Assembly: GCA_018661145.1 (NCBI GenBank)
Contig: JABJIU010000128.1
Location: 1 to 12,347 of the forward strand
Origin: Pseudomonadota bacterium
GTDB lineage: Bacteria; Pseudomonadota; Gammaproteobacteria; Arenicellales; UBA868
Length of the DNA: 12,347 nt
Reading direction: 5' to 3'
In this document: positions 1 through 7,098 of the stretch, piece after piece
Layout of the letters: every line of letters starts with the position of its first letter
Position numbering within the stretch: the stretch's first letter is position 1
Position numbers and translations under genes: made by a program
The notes under the pieces: generated by a model
Database searches by the model: none
What the model was told of the DNA's origin: nothing
Seen by the model: only the letters and a program-made list of their open reading frames with translations

Positions 1-127
1 AGACATACACACCTTCTCCGCGCGAAATAACGAGCGGGCCCTGTTCTTCATGGGCTGCAAGGTTTGTATAGGGGTGCAGTGCGTGAGCGATGTCCTTTTT
101 CTGAGTTTCGCTGATAGGTTTGTTCAT
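1..127 (-). CDS. Class III (omega-amino acid) aminotransferase, N-terminal fragment
   Basis: The minus strand from an ATG at 127-125 stays open to the window edge and gives the first 42 residues of a PLP-dependent class III aminotransferase. The visible stretch HPYTNLAAHEEQGPLVISRG (residues 18-37), followed by EGVYV, matches the conserved N-terminal element of omega-amino-acid/pyruvate transaminases. The PLP lysine and the rest of the enzyme lie outside the window, so substrate is unknown; beta-alanine, GABA, putrescine or taurine transaminases all share this start. A GAGG sequence lies a few bases upstream of the ATG. The gene is divergent from mmsA 513 bp away. That pairing is common when the aminotransferase makes malonate semialdehyde from beta-alanine for MmsA to oxidise; this link is inference. 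Family call is fairly sure, substrate is not. Confidence 0.8.
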   Translation of the reverse strand, partial: MNKPISETQKKDIAHALHPYTNLAAHEEQGPLVISRGEGVYV

Positions 128-640
128 GGAGGCCTCGATGGTGCCGGTGAGAATGTGATGTTGGCTAACGGTGAGTTTTTGACATAACTGGGAAACATTC
201 TGCCTTTAAAGTCTGCAATCAACAAGCGCAGGTTATCGGGGCTCCGCCACCGAAGAAGTACCGGTACGGCCTCCCGACCTCCAGCAACACATCAGGCACG
301 AAAGCCGCCCGGACCTTGGTTCTGCGATTTGGCCGAGACCAGTTGCCATGCCTCTGCCGTGAAGCTCTTGGAGGGCATCGCAATGTCAGATGTTTGATAG
401 GCTTTCGACGGATCACCCGTCAAAGTGGAGTTGATGAGTCAGGCTCTTTAACTTGTGAAGTTCCTGAGAAAGGCCGACAATCGGCACCATCAGTGCAAGG
501 ATTAGCATCGTTGTCCGCGATATTCGGGTCGGGACTCTGTACGGAGCCGGGCCAACTGGACGATATTTTCACATGATGCTCAAACGGTTATCGGGTTGGT
601 GCTGACTTAGCAGGACCCACATTGCAAAGGAGTCAGGAAG
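128..640. other. 513-bp intergenic region between divergent aminotransferase and mmsA
   Basis: No convincing gene is seen. It should contain the promoters of both flanking genes, but I cannot place a good -35/-10 pair. Two minus-strand reading frames are oddly protein-like. One, 508 to 413, encodes 31 residues beginning MLILALMVPIVGLSQELHKL, a hydrophobic segment followed by a charged helix. Another frame, 438 to 292, has 48 open codons and no ATG near its beginning. They overlap, as a frameshifted remnant of one small gene might. A 10-bp direct repeat GGTTATCGGG occurs at 231-240 and 586-595; a repeat of this length could be chance. Confidence 0.5.
627..632 (+). promoter_or_regulatory. Ribosome binding site of mmsA
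   Basis: AAGGAG with an eight-base spacer to the ATG at 641, a near-ideal Shine-Dalgarno that supports this start over other in-frame codons. Confidence 0.8.
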
Positions 641-2158
641 ATGGATACAGCCGTCAAGGAAGTCGTAGGCCATTACATTGGTGGCCAGTTGGTTTCAGGG
701 TCCAGCGGACGTTTCGGTGACGTTTACAACCCAGCCACGGGTGACGTAGCTCGAACGGTCGCGTTGGCGAGTGCCGACGAAGTACGCCGGGCTATCGACA
801 ACGCGGCAGAGGCATTGGTGGGCTGGGCTGAGGTGCCGCCGGCGCGGCGGGTGCAGGTGCTGTACCGTTACCGCGAGTTGCTGATCCAGAATATCGACGA
901 ATTGGCACGACTTCTTTCTTCTGAGCACGGTAAGACGGTTGAGGACGCGAAGGGGTCAATTACGCGCGGACTGGAAGTAGTCGAGTTCGCCTGCGGTATT
1001 CCCCAACTGCTGAAGGGCGAGTTCAGCGAAGGTGTTGCCGGCGGTGTCGATTCGTGGAGCATGAGACAGCCGCTTGGAGTGGTTGCAGGAATTACCCCCT
1101 TCAATTTCCCCGCCATGGTGCCAATGTGGATGTTTCCTGTTGCGATTGCGTGTGGCAATACCTTTATTCTCAAGCCCTCTGAGCGCAATCCTTCCTGTGC
1201 CGGATATATGGCACGGCTGATGACGGAAGCGGGTTTACCGGATGGTGTTCTCAATGTGGTTAATGGCGATAAAGAGGCCGTTGATACCCTGTTGACGGAT
1301 CCAACCGTCCAGGGGGTCAGTTTTGTGGGGTCGACCAATGTGGGCGAATACATCTACCGGACGGGATGCGCACACGGCAAACGCGTTCAGGCGCTTTGTG
1401 GTGCAAAGAATCATATGGTCGTTATGCCCGATGCAGATATGGGGCAGGTGGTCGATGCTGTTATGGGGGCAGCGTACGGCTCCGCCGGAGAACGCTGCAT
1501 GGCGATTTCAGTGGTCGTGGCAGTGGGTGATGACACGGCCGACCGCATGATGGAGCAACTCGTTCCGAGGATCGAAACCCTGAAGGTCGGCGCCTATGAT
1601 CAGGATGGCGTTGAAATGGGTCCTGTGATCACACCGGATGCCCGTGATCGGATCAAAGGTTATATCGACCGTGGTGTTGAAGAGGGCGCTGATCTCGTTG
1701 TTGATGGCCGCGATATTTCGATTTCAGGGTATGAGGCGGGATGCTTTGTCGGAGCGACCGTATTTGATCGGGTGACGTCTGAAATGGATATCTATCGCGA
1801 TGAGATTTTCGGACCGGTCCTATCGGTGGTTCGTGTCGATAACTACGAAGAGGCCCTGAAACTAGTTAATGACCATGAGTATGGAAATGGGACGGCAATC
1901 TTTACCCGTGACGGCGATACGGCGCGTGATTTTGGTCATCGCGCCCGAATCGGCATGGTGGGGGTCAACGTCCCGATCCCGGTCCCGCTCGCCTTCCACA
2001 GTTTCGGCGGTTGGAAACGTTCACTCTTTGGTGATCACTATATGCACGGGCCTGAAGGCGTTCGCTTTTATACCCGAATGAAAACGCTGACCTCGCGCTG
2101 GCCCTCTGGTATTAAGGAAGGTGCAGTATTCAATTTCAAGGCAGGCGGCGAACACTAA
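641..2158 (+). CDS. mmsA: Methylmalonate-semialdehyde dehydrogenase (CoA-acylating)
   Basis: A cytoplasmic aldehyde dehydrogenase of the MmsA/IolA branch. It converts methylmalonate semialdehyde, CoA and NAD+ to propionyl-CoA, or malonate semialdehyde to acetyl-CoA, with loss of CO2/bicarbonate. Its 505 residues are the usual length. The NAD-binding Rossmann region contains ITPFNFP (151-157, oxyanion Asn155). The catalytic cysteine is Cys286 in GERCMA. Where ordinary ALDHs have the general-base ELGGK, this protein has ALCGAKNH (251-258), without the Glu; that absence marks the acylating subfamily. Arg109 and Arg285 sit where the family binds the substrate carboxylate. EIFGPVL is at 388-394. 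The start is fixed by AAGGAG at 627-632, eight bases before the ATG. It converges on panC with 45 bp between stop codons. Roles in valine, thymine/beta-alanine or inositol breakdown are all possible; the divergent aminotransferase favours beta-alanine. Confidence 0.95.
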   Translation: MDTAVKEVVGHYIGGQLVSGSSGRFGDVYNPATGDVARTVALASADEVRRAIDNAAEALVGWAEVPPARRVQVLYRYRELLIQNIDELARLLSSEHGKTVEDAKGSITRGLEVVEFACGIPQLLKGEFSEGVAGGVDSWSMRQPLGVVAGITPFNFPAMVPMWMFPVAIACGNTFILKPSERNPSCAGYMARLMTEAGLPDGVLNVVNGDKEAVDTLLTDPTVQGVSFVGSTNVGEYIYRTGCAHGKRVQALCGAKNHMVVMPDADMGQVVDAVMGAAYGSAGERCMAISVVVAVGDDTADRMMEQLVPRIETLKVGAYDQDGVEMGPVITPDARDRIKGYIDRGVEEGADLVVDGRDISISGYEAGCFVGATVFDRVTSEMDIYRDEIFGPVLSVVRVDNYEEALKLVNDHEYGNGTAIFTRDGDTARDFGHRARIGMVGVNVPIPVPLAFHSFGGWKRSLFGDHYMHGPEGVRFYTRMKTLTSRWPSGIKEGAVFNFKAGGEH

Positions 2159-2203
2159 GCGCTCACCAGAATTCTCACCCTCGATGCCGGGGTAGCAGAT
2201 TCG

Positions 2204-3061
2204 TTACTGATCGAGTCTCAGGTTGTCGATCAGGCGAACTGAACCGACACGGACGGCGATTAGCGCTTGAGCGTGTTCGAGAGGAGTTGCCTGAGGTTCG
2301 GAAATCCAGTGGCCCGGGTCACGGACTTCGGCGTATTCCACAACGAGTCCATCAAGGCTCAGACATTCCATCATGATGGCTGAGAGCCTACCCGGGTCTC
2401 TTTCTCCGGATGACCAGGCGTCGCGCGCTGCGAGCAGTGCGGGGTAAATTCGTTGCGCCCGGGTCTTCTCATCGGTGCTGAGCAGAACGTTGCGCGATGA
2501 CAACGCAAGACCTGAATCTTCGCGAACAGTGGGGCACACCACAACTTCCGGATAACCCATGTCCCGGGCAAGGTCCGAGACCACTAGTGTCTGTTGAAAA
2601 TCTTTTTCGCCAAAATACACTCGGGCAGCGCCTACAGTGCGAAACAGTCGCTCCACGATGGTCGTTACACCATCGAGGTGTCCGGGCCTGAATTGCCCCT
2701 CGAGGCCTGAGCCATGAGGTCCGGCCGAGAGTGTTTTGATCTCGTTAATATCAGAGATCTCGGGAAAAAACTGATGAAGGCTTCCCATAAAAACCATGTC
2801 ACAACCATGGGACTTGAGCAAAGCGAGATCAGACTCGGTGTCCCTGGGGTAAGCGTCGTAGTCTTCGGCGTCTTCAAATTGGAGCGGGTTGATGAAAATG
2901 CTGGCGCAGCACGCGGTATTCTCGTTGCACGCCCGGGTAACGAGCGACAGGTGTCCACTGTGTAGTGCACCCATGGTAGGCACGAAACCGATGGTGCGTC
3001 CGTGGTCGCGCTGTGCAGAACACCAGCGCGCGGCCTCGGTAGGGGAATCAAGATGCAACAT
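2204..3061 (-). CDS. panC: Pantothenate synthetase (pantoate--beta-alanine ligase)
   Basis: Catalyses ATP-dependent condensation of pantoate with beta-alanine, the last step of pantothenate (vitamin B5/CoA precursor) synthesis, in the cytoplasm. From the chosen start it is 285 residues, the normal size. Signature elements in order: VPTMGALHSGH (27-37; ATP-binding His34 and His37), FRPGHLDGV (124-132), GEKDFQQ (151-157, ATP/pantoate site), SSRN (188-191) and the C-terminal RVGSVRLIDNL. The frame stays open to an ATG at 3130, but that adds 23 residues unlike the family, so the ATG at 3061 is preferred. No clear Shine-Dalgarno precedes it; instead a perfect 10-bp hairpin sits 15 bases upstream. 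It is the last gene of the sohB-gamma-CA-reductase-panC run and ends facing mmsA. panB, often next to panC, is absent here. Confidence 0.95.
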   Translation of the reverse strand: MLHLDSPTEAARWCSAQRDHGRTIGFVPTMGALHSGHLSLVTRACNENTACCASIFINPLQFEDAEDYDAYPRDTESDLALLKSHGCDMVFMGSLHQFFPEISDINEIKTLSAGPHGSGLEGQFRPGHLDGVTTIVERLFRTVGAARVYFGEKDFQQTLVVSDLARDMGYPEVVVCPTVREDSGLALSSRNVLLSTDEKTRAQRIYPALLAARDAWSSGERDPGRLSAIMMECLSLDGLVVEYAEVRDPGHWISEPQATPLEHAQALIAVRVGSVRLIDNLRLDQ

Positions 3062-3076
3062 GGCGTCAAACAGTAT

Positions 3077-3099
3077 GACATGCTGCACTGCAGCATGTC
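3077..3099 (-). repeat. Perfect inverted repeat (hairpin) before panC
   Basis: Ten-base arms GACATGCTGC and GCAGCATGTC are separated by three bases. In the panC-direction transcript it falls about 50 nt after the reductase stop and 15 nt before the panC ATG. There is no following U-run, so it is not a standard intrinsic terminator. It could be an RNA hairpin affecting panC translation, a processing/stability element, or a protein operator. If translation really began further upstream (up to 3130) the repeat would lie in coding sequence. Confidence 0.6.
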
Positions 3100-3148
3100 C
3101 ACGTGGGCCACCTTCCGATGGCCACGGCAAGCGGCGTCGGCACTGGGT

Positions 3149-4105
3149 TCAGGAGCGGTTTGCGACGACTTCTTGGCCGACCACTTCCGACTCCTCATCT
3201 ACGAGGTCCGCGGGGAAACCGGGCGCAAGCAATTGATCGGTGCAGGCGTCTTCTAGTCGGCGGACGATATTTGTAGACCACTCACCACCGCCATATCGAT
3301 CCTGCCCATCTTCAAAGATCTTAAGCAGCAAGGGTGAAATTTCCAACGGCACGTCTGCGCGATCAGCAATGGCCTGAAAGAGTGACAGATCCTTCACCAC
3401 CAGGTCCATAGTGAAGTTGACGTTCCGGCTTCCGTTCAGGATGACCTGACTCTCGGTTTCGTGCACAAAGGAGTTGCCGGATGAGATCCGGATAGCTTCG
3501 AAGGTGGTGTTGAGATCAATTCCGACCTTGTGCATGGTCATCAGCGCCTCACCAAGTGACGCCAAGTTAACGGAAGCAAGATAATTGGTCATGACTTTCA
3601 GTGTTGAGGCAGATCCCAGGGGGCCGGTATGAAGGACACGGCGACCCATCGTCGTCAGCACCGGTAATACTTTTTCGAATGTGGCTCGTTCCGTTCCGGC
3701 AAAAATAGAGATATTGCCCGAGGCGGCACGATGACAGCCACCGGATACGGGGCAATCGATCGGCTCACCGCCGGCGGCCGAGACCTTTTGTCCCAGACGG
3801 GAGACCTCAAGCGCGTCAGTGGTGCTCATTTCGGCCCAGATTTTGCCCGGGGCCATTGATTGCAGCACGCCATCGTCACCTTCCATCACGGCGGCACTTG
3901 CGGCAGGGCTTGGCAGGCAGGTGATCAGAAGGTCAACGTTCCGCATGATCTCGGCGGGGCTTGCACCAATGTGGGCACCCTGATCTGAAAAAGCATACTC
4001 AAGATCCGGATCTAGGTCCCGGACGGTCAGGTCAAAGCCGTTCCTCAGCAGTGTACCGGCGAGTTTCCCCCCGACATTGCCGAGGCCAATGAATCCGATC
4101 TTCAT
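3149..4105 (-). CDS. NAD(P)-dependent oxidoreductase, 3-hydroxyisobutyrate dehydrogenase family
   Basis: A beta-hydroxyacid dehydrogenase that interconverts a 3-hydroxyacid and its semialdehyde with NAD(P). 318 residues, slightly longer than the usual ~290-300 because of an acidic tail. The N-terminal Rossmann fold has IGLGNVG (6-12). The substrate loop DCPVSGGCHRAASGN (117-131) matches the family DxPVSGG motif, but an Arg stands where many members have Gly (GA). Catalytic Lys170 lies in STLKVMTNYLAS, with Asn174, and the second conserved Lys is in VVKDLSLF (Lys238). GGGAG-like Shine-Dalgarno (GGGAG, about six bases before the ATG at 4105) supports the start. Possible activities include 3-hydroxyisobutyrate, 3-hydroxypropionate or tartronate-semialdehyde reduction. 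MmsA nearby suggests the first two, but it is on the other strand beyond panC. Family certain, substrate not. Confidence 0.88.
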   Translation of the reverse strand: MKIGFIGLGNVGGKLAGTLLRNGFDLTVRDLDPDLEYAFSDQGAHIGASPAEIMRNVDLLITCLPSPAASAAVMEGDDGVLQSMAPGKIWAEMSTTDALEVSRLGQKVSAAGGEPIDCPVSGGCHRAASGNISIFAGTERATFEKVLPVLTTMGRRVLHTGPLGSASTLKVMTNYLASVNLASLGEALMTMHKVGIDLNTTFEAIRISSGNSFVHETESQVILNGSRNVNFTMDLVVKDLSLFQAIADRADVPLEISPLLLKIFEDGQDRYGGGEWSTNIVRRLEDACTDQLLAPGFPADLVDEESEVVGQEVVANRS

Positions 4106-4130
4106 GCTGTCTCCCAGGATGCGAATGACC

Positions 4131-4151
4131 TTCGTAGATGGACTCTACGAA
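4131..4151 (-). repeat. Inverted repeat overlapping the gamma-carbonic anhydrase stop codon
   Basis: Perfect eight-base arms TTCGTAGA and TCTACGAA flank a five-base loop. The arm at 4144-4151 contains the TAG stop (4147-4145, minus) of the carbonic anhydrase gene, and the structure fills most of the 39-bp gap before the reductase gene. No U-tract follows in the direction of transcription, so an intercistronic RNA hairpin (stability or partial attenuation) fits better than a terminator. Confidence 0.55.
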
Positions 4152-4669
4152 CCTAGCGCGTACAAGTCAGCACGGTAGCGCTCAGCTTTTTTAAGGTAGC
4201 TTTCAACGTTACGGCTGAGTTGCTCAACCTCTTCATCAGTAAGTTCCCGGACCACCTTTGCGGGAGAGCCGATAATCAGCGACCGGGAAGGAAAGCGTTT
4301 GCGTTCGGTCACCAAGGCATGAGCGCCAACGAGACTGTTCTCACCAATTTCTGCAAAATCGAGGACGACGGCACCGTTTCCGATCAATACCTTGTCGCAG
4401 ATCGTACATCCATGAATGACCACGCTGTGACCGACCGAGACATCGTCGCCAATGGTCACCGGTACGCCTGCGTCGACATGGATCACCGTGTTGTCCTGGA
4501 TGTTGCTTCTCGCGCCCACCGAGATCTGATCGTTATCTCCGCGCAGGACAGCTCCGAACCACACACTTGATCGGGAGCCGAGGCTAACCGATCCGATCAC
4601 GTCAGCACTTGGGGCGACATAGACGCCGTCGGCCACTTGCGGAATCTGGTTCCCCAGTTGGTAGATCAT
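4145..4669 (-). CDS. Gamma-class carbonic anhydrase family protein (YrdA/PaaY-like)
   Basis: Left-handed parallel beta-helix (hexapeptide repeat) protein, expected to be a homotrimer with a metal site between subunits; family members hydrate CO2, or have unproven or thioesterase roles. From the chosen start it is 174 residues, the family norm. Metal ligands His64 (TVIHVD), His81 and His86 (GHSVVIHG) are all present. So are the RGD element (43-45) and Gln58-Asp59 of the active-site network, which suggests catalytic competence. Imperfect hexapeptides run from about 15 to 135, then a C-terminal helix. The frame continues to an ATG at 4747, which would overlap sohB by 32 bp and add 26 Pro/Ser-rich residues. 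The ATG at 4669 fits homologues and has GGAAG upstream. The exact physiological role is unknown. Confidence 0.9.
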   Translation of the reverse strand: MIYQLGNQIPQVADGVYVAPSADVIGSVSLGSRSSVWFGAVLRGDNDQISVGARSNIQDNTVIHVDAGVPVTIGDDVSVGHSVVIHGCTICDKVLIGNGAVVLDFAEIGENSLVGAHALVTERKRFPSRSLIIGSPAKVVRELTDEEVEQLSRNVESYLKKAERYRADLYALGS

Positions 4670-4715
4670 CGTGGTGCTTCCGGTGTTAGCCTTACTTTCT
4701 TTGTTGCCCGGTAGA

Positions 4716-5750
4716 TCAGGAGAGTCGGGTAAAGGCGGGATGTTCATCAGACAGCAGCGTTCCTTTTCGCAGCTGGCCGATCAGTCCCGAGAGTCGGTCG
4801 AGCACCTTCTTCTTTACGGTGAATTCGACCTCAAAGATGTCCGCGGTTTCCCGAAGGCTCATCAGGTAATCATCACTGGTACGGATGTCATCCACTAGAT
4901 TAAGATGATGAGCCTGGCTACCCAGCCAGTGCTCACCGGTCGCTACCGCGTCCAAATCGATCACCGGCCGACATTCCTTGACGAAGTCTTTGAACAGCGT
5001 ATGTGTCTGTTCCACCTCTTCTTTGACTTTGGCGCGGGCCCGGTCAGTGGTTTCCCCCAGCATGCTAATGGTACGTTTGTATTCGCCGGCCGAGATCTGT
5101 TCGTAGTCAATATCGTGTTTCTTCAGAAGCCGGTTAAAGTTGGGAATCTCAGCAACAACGCCGATAGACCCGATGACAGCAAAAGGGGCTGCGAGTATCC
5201 GGTTGGCAACACAGGCCATCAGGTAGCCACCGCTTGCAGCCACTTTGTCGACTGATACCGTGACGTGAACCCCGGCGTCACGAAGGCGCATGATTTGAGA
5301 GGCAGCAAGGCCGTAGGCGTGGACCATGCCACCGGCGCTTTCCAGACACACGACGACTTCATCATCTTCGCGAACCCCCACCAGAATTGCCGTGACTTCC
5401 TCTCGCAGCAATGCCACTTCACTCGCCCGTATATCGCCATGAAAGTTCAGCACAAACACCCGCTTTTTCGGATCCTCCGGGGTGTTTTTCTGAGCCTTGG
5501 CTTCAGCTTTTCGCTCCTTCTTCTGTGTTTTTTGGTGTTTTTTTATCAGTGCCGGCGCCAGAGTAGCCATCTCGAGCGCATCCGCCATTTCCCGATATCG
5601 GTCGTTAATGCGTCTGACCTCAATCTGTTCCGCGGGCGCGTGGCGATTGCGCATGGCAATGCCGACGAGACTCATAAGCACGCCCACAATCATCAGAAAG
5701 AGCGTTAGTACTTTTGCGAAGAACAGGCCGTATTCCGCCAGGTAGGCCAT
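4716..5750 (-). CDS. sohB: Inner-membrane S49 family serine peptidase SohB
   Basis: Signal-peptide-peptidase-A-family protease of the SohB type, anchored in the inner membrane with its catalytic domain expected in the periplasm. 344 residues, normal for SohB. A single hydrophobic segment lies at about 8-33. A Lys/Glu/Gln-rich, probably helical linker follows at 66-96, then the S49 core. The nucleophile is Ser173 in VAASGGYLMAC and the general base Lys225 in AGEYKRTIS, giving the Ser-Lys dyad of the family. GSIGVV (194-199) is also typical. GGAA eight bases before the ATG supports the start. It heads the minus-strand run and is divergent from the M20 hydrolase gene. The T-rich stretch near 5527-5545 is just its Lys codons. 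SohB was found as a multicopy suppressor of degP loss in E. coli; its natural substrates are poorly known. Confidence 0.95.
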   Translation of the reverse strand: MAYLAEYGLFFAKVLTLFLMIVGVLMSLVGIAMRNRHAPAEQIEVRRINDRYREMADALEMATLAPALIKKHQKTQKKERKAEAKAQKNTPEDPKKRVFVLNFHGDIRASEVALLREEVTAILVGVREDDEVVVCLESAGGMVHAYGLAASQIMRLRDAGVHVTVSVDKVAASGGYLMACVANRILAAPFAVIGSIGVVAEIPNFNRLLKKHDIDYEQISAGEYKRTISMLGETTDRARAKVKEEVEQTHTLFKDFVKECRPVIDLDAVATGEHWLGSQAHHLNLVDDIRTSDDYLMSLRETADIFEVEFTVKKKVLDRLSGLIGQLRKGTLLSDEHPAFTRLS

Positions 5751-5851
5751 AGGGATTTCCAGAGCGCGTCCAAAGGGACGGCGAGTGTAGCATTGGCGGA
5801 ACCATTTCGTGATATGTTCGGCCGGTCAAAACATCTTCAAGAGAGCTCAAT

Positions 5852-5899
5852 ATGCAGAACACCCAAGCGCAGCTCAGCCGGGGGCACGTCACCCGATGA
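5852..5899 (+). CDS. Putative 15-residue leader peptide overlapping the M20 gene start
   Basis: A short ORF, MQNTQAQLSRGHVTR, begins at an ATG with a purine-rich site AAGAGAG (5839-5845) six bases upstream. Its TGA (5897-5899) overlaps the ATG (5896-5898) of the M20 gene as ATGA, the arrangement of translational coupling. The M20 start itself has only a G-run as a poor Shine-Dalgarno. So the ORF may serve to deliver ribosomes to the M20 start. Alternatively it is the true N-terminus of the M20 protein: one extra G in the G5 run at 5880-5884 would fuse the two frames. Not a recognised family; expression is unproven. Confidence 0.35.
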   Translation: MQNTQAQLSRGHVTR

Positions 5900-7092
5900 A
5901 TCGGCAGACAGCGGATCTGTACCGTGCCTTGTGGGCGCAGGTTTCGGCCGACTCGATCACACGCTGGCTTAAGGAGATGATCGCCATCCCAAGTGAAAAC
6001 CCGATGGCGGATGCAGCGCGGCCAGGCCATCGCGAGCAGGAGATCGGGGAATATTATCTTGAGCAGATGCGCCAGTTGGGGCTGACCGTTGGCTCACGCG
6101 AGGCGGCACCCGGTCGTCCTAACGTCTTCGGTACCCGGGCAGGCAGTAAGGATCATCCATCACTGATGCTCTGTGGACATCTGGATACCGTGCCGACAGA
6201 AGGATATGACGAACCTTATGCGCCTCATGAAAGGGACGGACGCATTTACGGACGCGGTTCCTGCGATATGAAAGCGGGACTCGCGTGTTACCTCGAAGTG
6301 GCGCGGTTGCTTCAGGATGCAGATGTGACGCTTTCCGGGTCATTGATGCTCTGTGGTGTTGCCGATGAGGAATGGCAGATGATTGGCTCGCGCGAGATTG
6401 GGCGTAACGGACCATTTGCTGATCAATGCATTATCGGAGAGCCTTCGAACCTTGCGGTGTGTCCCGCTCACAAGGGCCAGTACGGTTTCTTTATCCGGAC
6501 TTTCGGTAAAGCGGTGCACTCCAGCATCCCAGAGCAGGGAGAGAATGCAATCGAACGGATGGCGCGGGTAGTGAACGCACTTTCGGACTACAACGAAGAA
6601 CTGGCAACTCGGGACCCTCACCCCCTTTGTGGGCACGGCACCTACAGTCCTGGGGTGATTCGCGGAGGTGATCTGGCCAGCGCCGTGCCTGATTTTTGCG
6701 AACTCGAGATCGATCGTCGTATTCTTCCTAGCGACGTGGCTGAGGATGTCCGTAAAGACATCGCCCAGCGCCTGGAACCGCTAAAACAGCAAGATCCGGG
6801 ATTCCGGTACGAGTTAAGCGATCCCTCATGGGACATTCCAGCAAATGACTTGTCCGTGGAAGCGCCAGTGGTCCAGTCACTGCTGAATGCTTCGACAGAG
6901 TTGAGCGGTCAGTCTGAAACGGCCCAGTCATTCCCTGGGGCCACCGATGCGCCCAACCTGAAGACCCCGGCTGTGGTCTGCGGGCCAGGTGCCCTGGCTC
7001 AGGCGCACTCCCTCAATGAATTTGTTGAGATCGAGCAGTGTGTGCGGGCAACGAGGATGTATCTGCGAGCCGTTGTGGATCTTCTGGCCTAG
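5896..7092 (+). CDS. M20 family metallohydrolase (ArgE/DapE-like amidohydrolase)
   Basis: Cytoplasmic di-zinc deacylase/peptidase that cleaves an amide such as an N-acyl amino acid; ArgE (acetylornithine) and DapE (succinyl-diaminopimelate) are the known models. From the chosen ATG it is 398 residues, normal for the family. Metal and catalytic residues are all in place: His95 and Asp97 (CGHLDTVP), bridging Asp124 (GSCDMKAG), Glu158-Glu159 (ADEEW), Glu182 (GEPS) and His371 near the C-terminus (AQAHSLNE). His208 lies in the lid/dimerisation domain (about 190-300). The frame is open back to a GTG at 5809, but the extra 29 residues do not look like family sequence. The gene is probably translationally coupled to a leader ORF. 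It converges on the DadA-like gene with six bases between stops. Its being a biosynthetic argE/dapE is not supported by context; catabolism of an imported N-acyl compound is a reasonable inference. Confidence 0.88.
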   Translation: MNRQTADLYRALWAQVSADSITRWLKEMIAIPSENPMADAARPGHREQEIGEYYLEQMRQLGLTVGSREAAPGRPNVFGTRAGSKDHPSLMLCGHLDTVPTEGYDEPYAPHERDGRIYGRGSCDMKAGLACYLEVARLLQDADVTLSGSLMLCGVADEEWQMIGSREIGRNGPFADQCIIGEPSNLAVCPAHKGQYGFFIRTFGKAVHSSIPEQGENAIERMARVVNALSDYNEELATRDPHPLCGHGTYSPGVIRGGDLASAVPDFCELEIDRRILPSDVAEDVRKDIAQRLEPLKQQDPGFRYELSDPSWDIPANDLSVEAPVVQSLLNASTELSGQSETAQSFPGATDAPNLKTPAVVCGPGALAQAHSLNEFVEIEQCVRATRMYLRAVVDLLA

Positions 7093-7098
7093 TCCTGA

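Noticed and set aside
179..184. Exact TTGACA as a plus-strand -35 box
   Set aside because: No acceptable -10 at 16-18 bp spacing; the nearest TTTAAA is 20 bp away, and the next plus-strand gene starts over 400 bp on.
219..576. Two opposing open frames (219-416 minus, 316-576 plus) as genes
   Set aside because: Low-complexity Arg/Pro/Gly-rich translations with no recognisable family, no good RBS, and mutual overlap.
231..595. 10-bp direct repeat GGTTATCGGG (231-240, 586-595) as an attachment site or operator pair
   Set aside because: A single 10-bp match within 500 bp is plausible by chance, and no integrase or element lies between.
868..1353. 161-residue antisense frame within mmsA
   Set aside because: Shadow of a strongly supported gene in a high-GC reading frame; no family features.
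2159..2203. Bidirectional terminator between converging mmsA and panC
   Set aside because: No stem with a T-run is visible in the 45-bp gap.
2665..3198. 177-residue minus-strand frame overlapping panC
   Set aside because: Out of frame with panC, which has all its catalytic motifs; this is a shadow frame.
5520..5550. T-runs as a terminator for a plus-strand gene
   Set aside because: They are the Lys codons of the charged linker of SohB on the minus strand, with no associated GC-rich stem.
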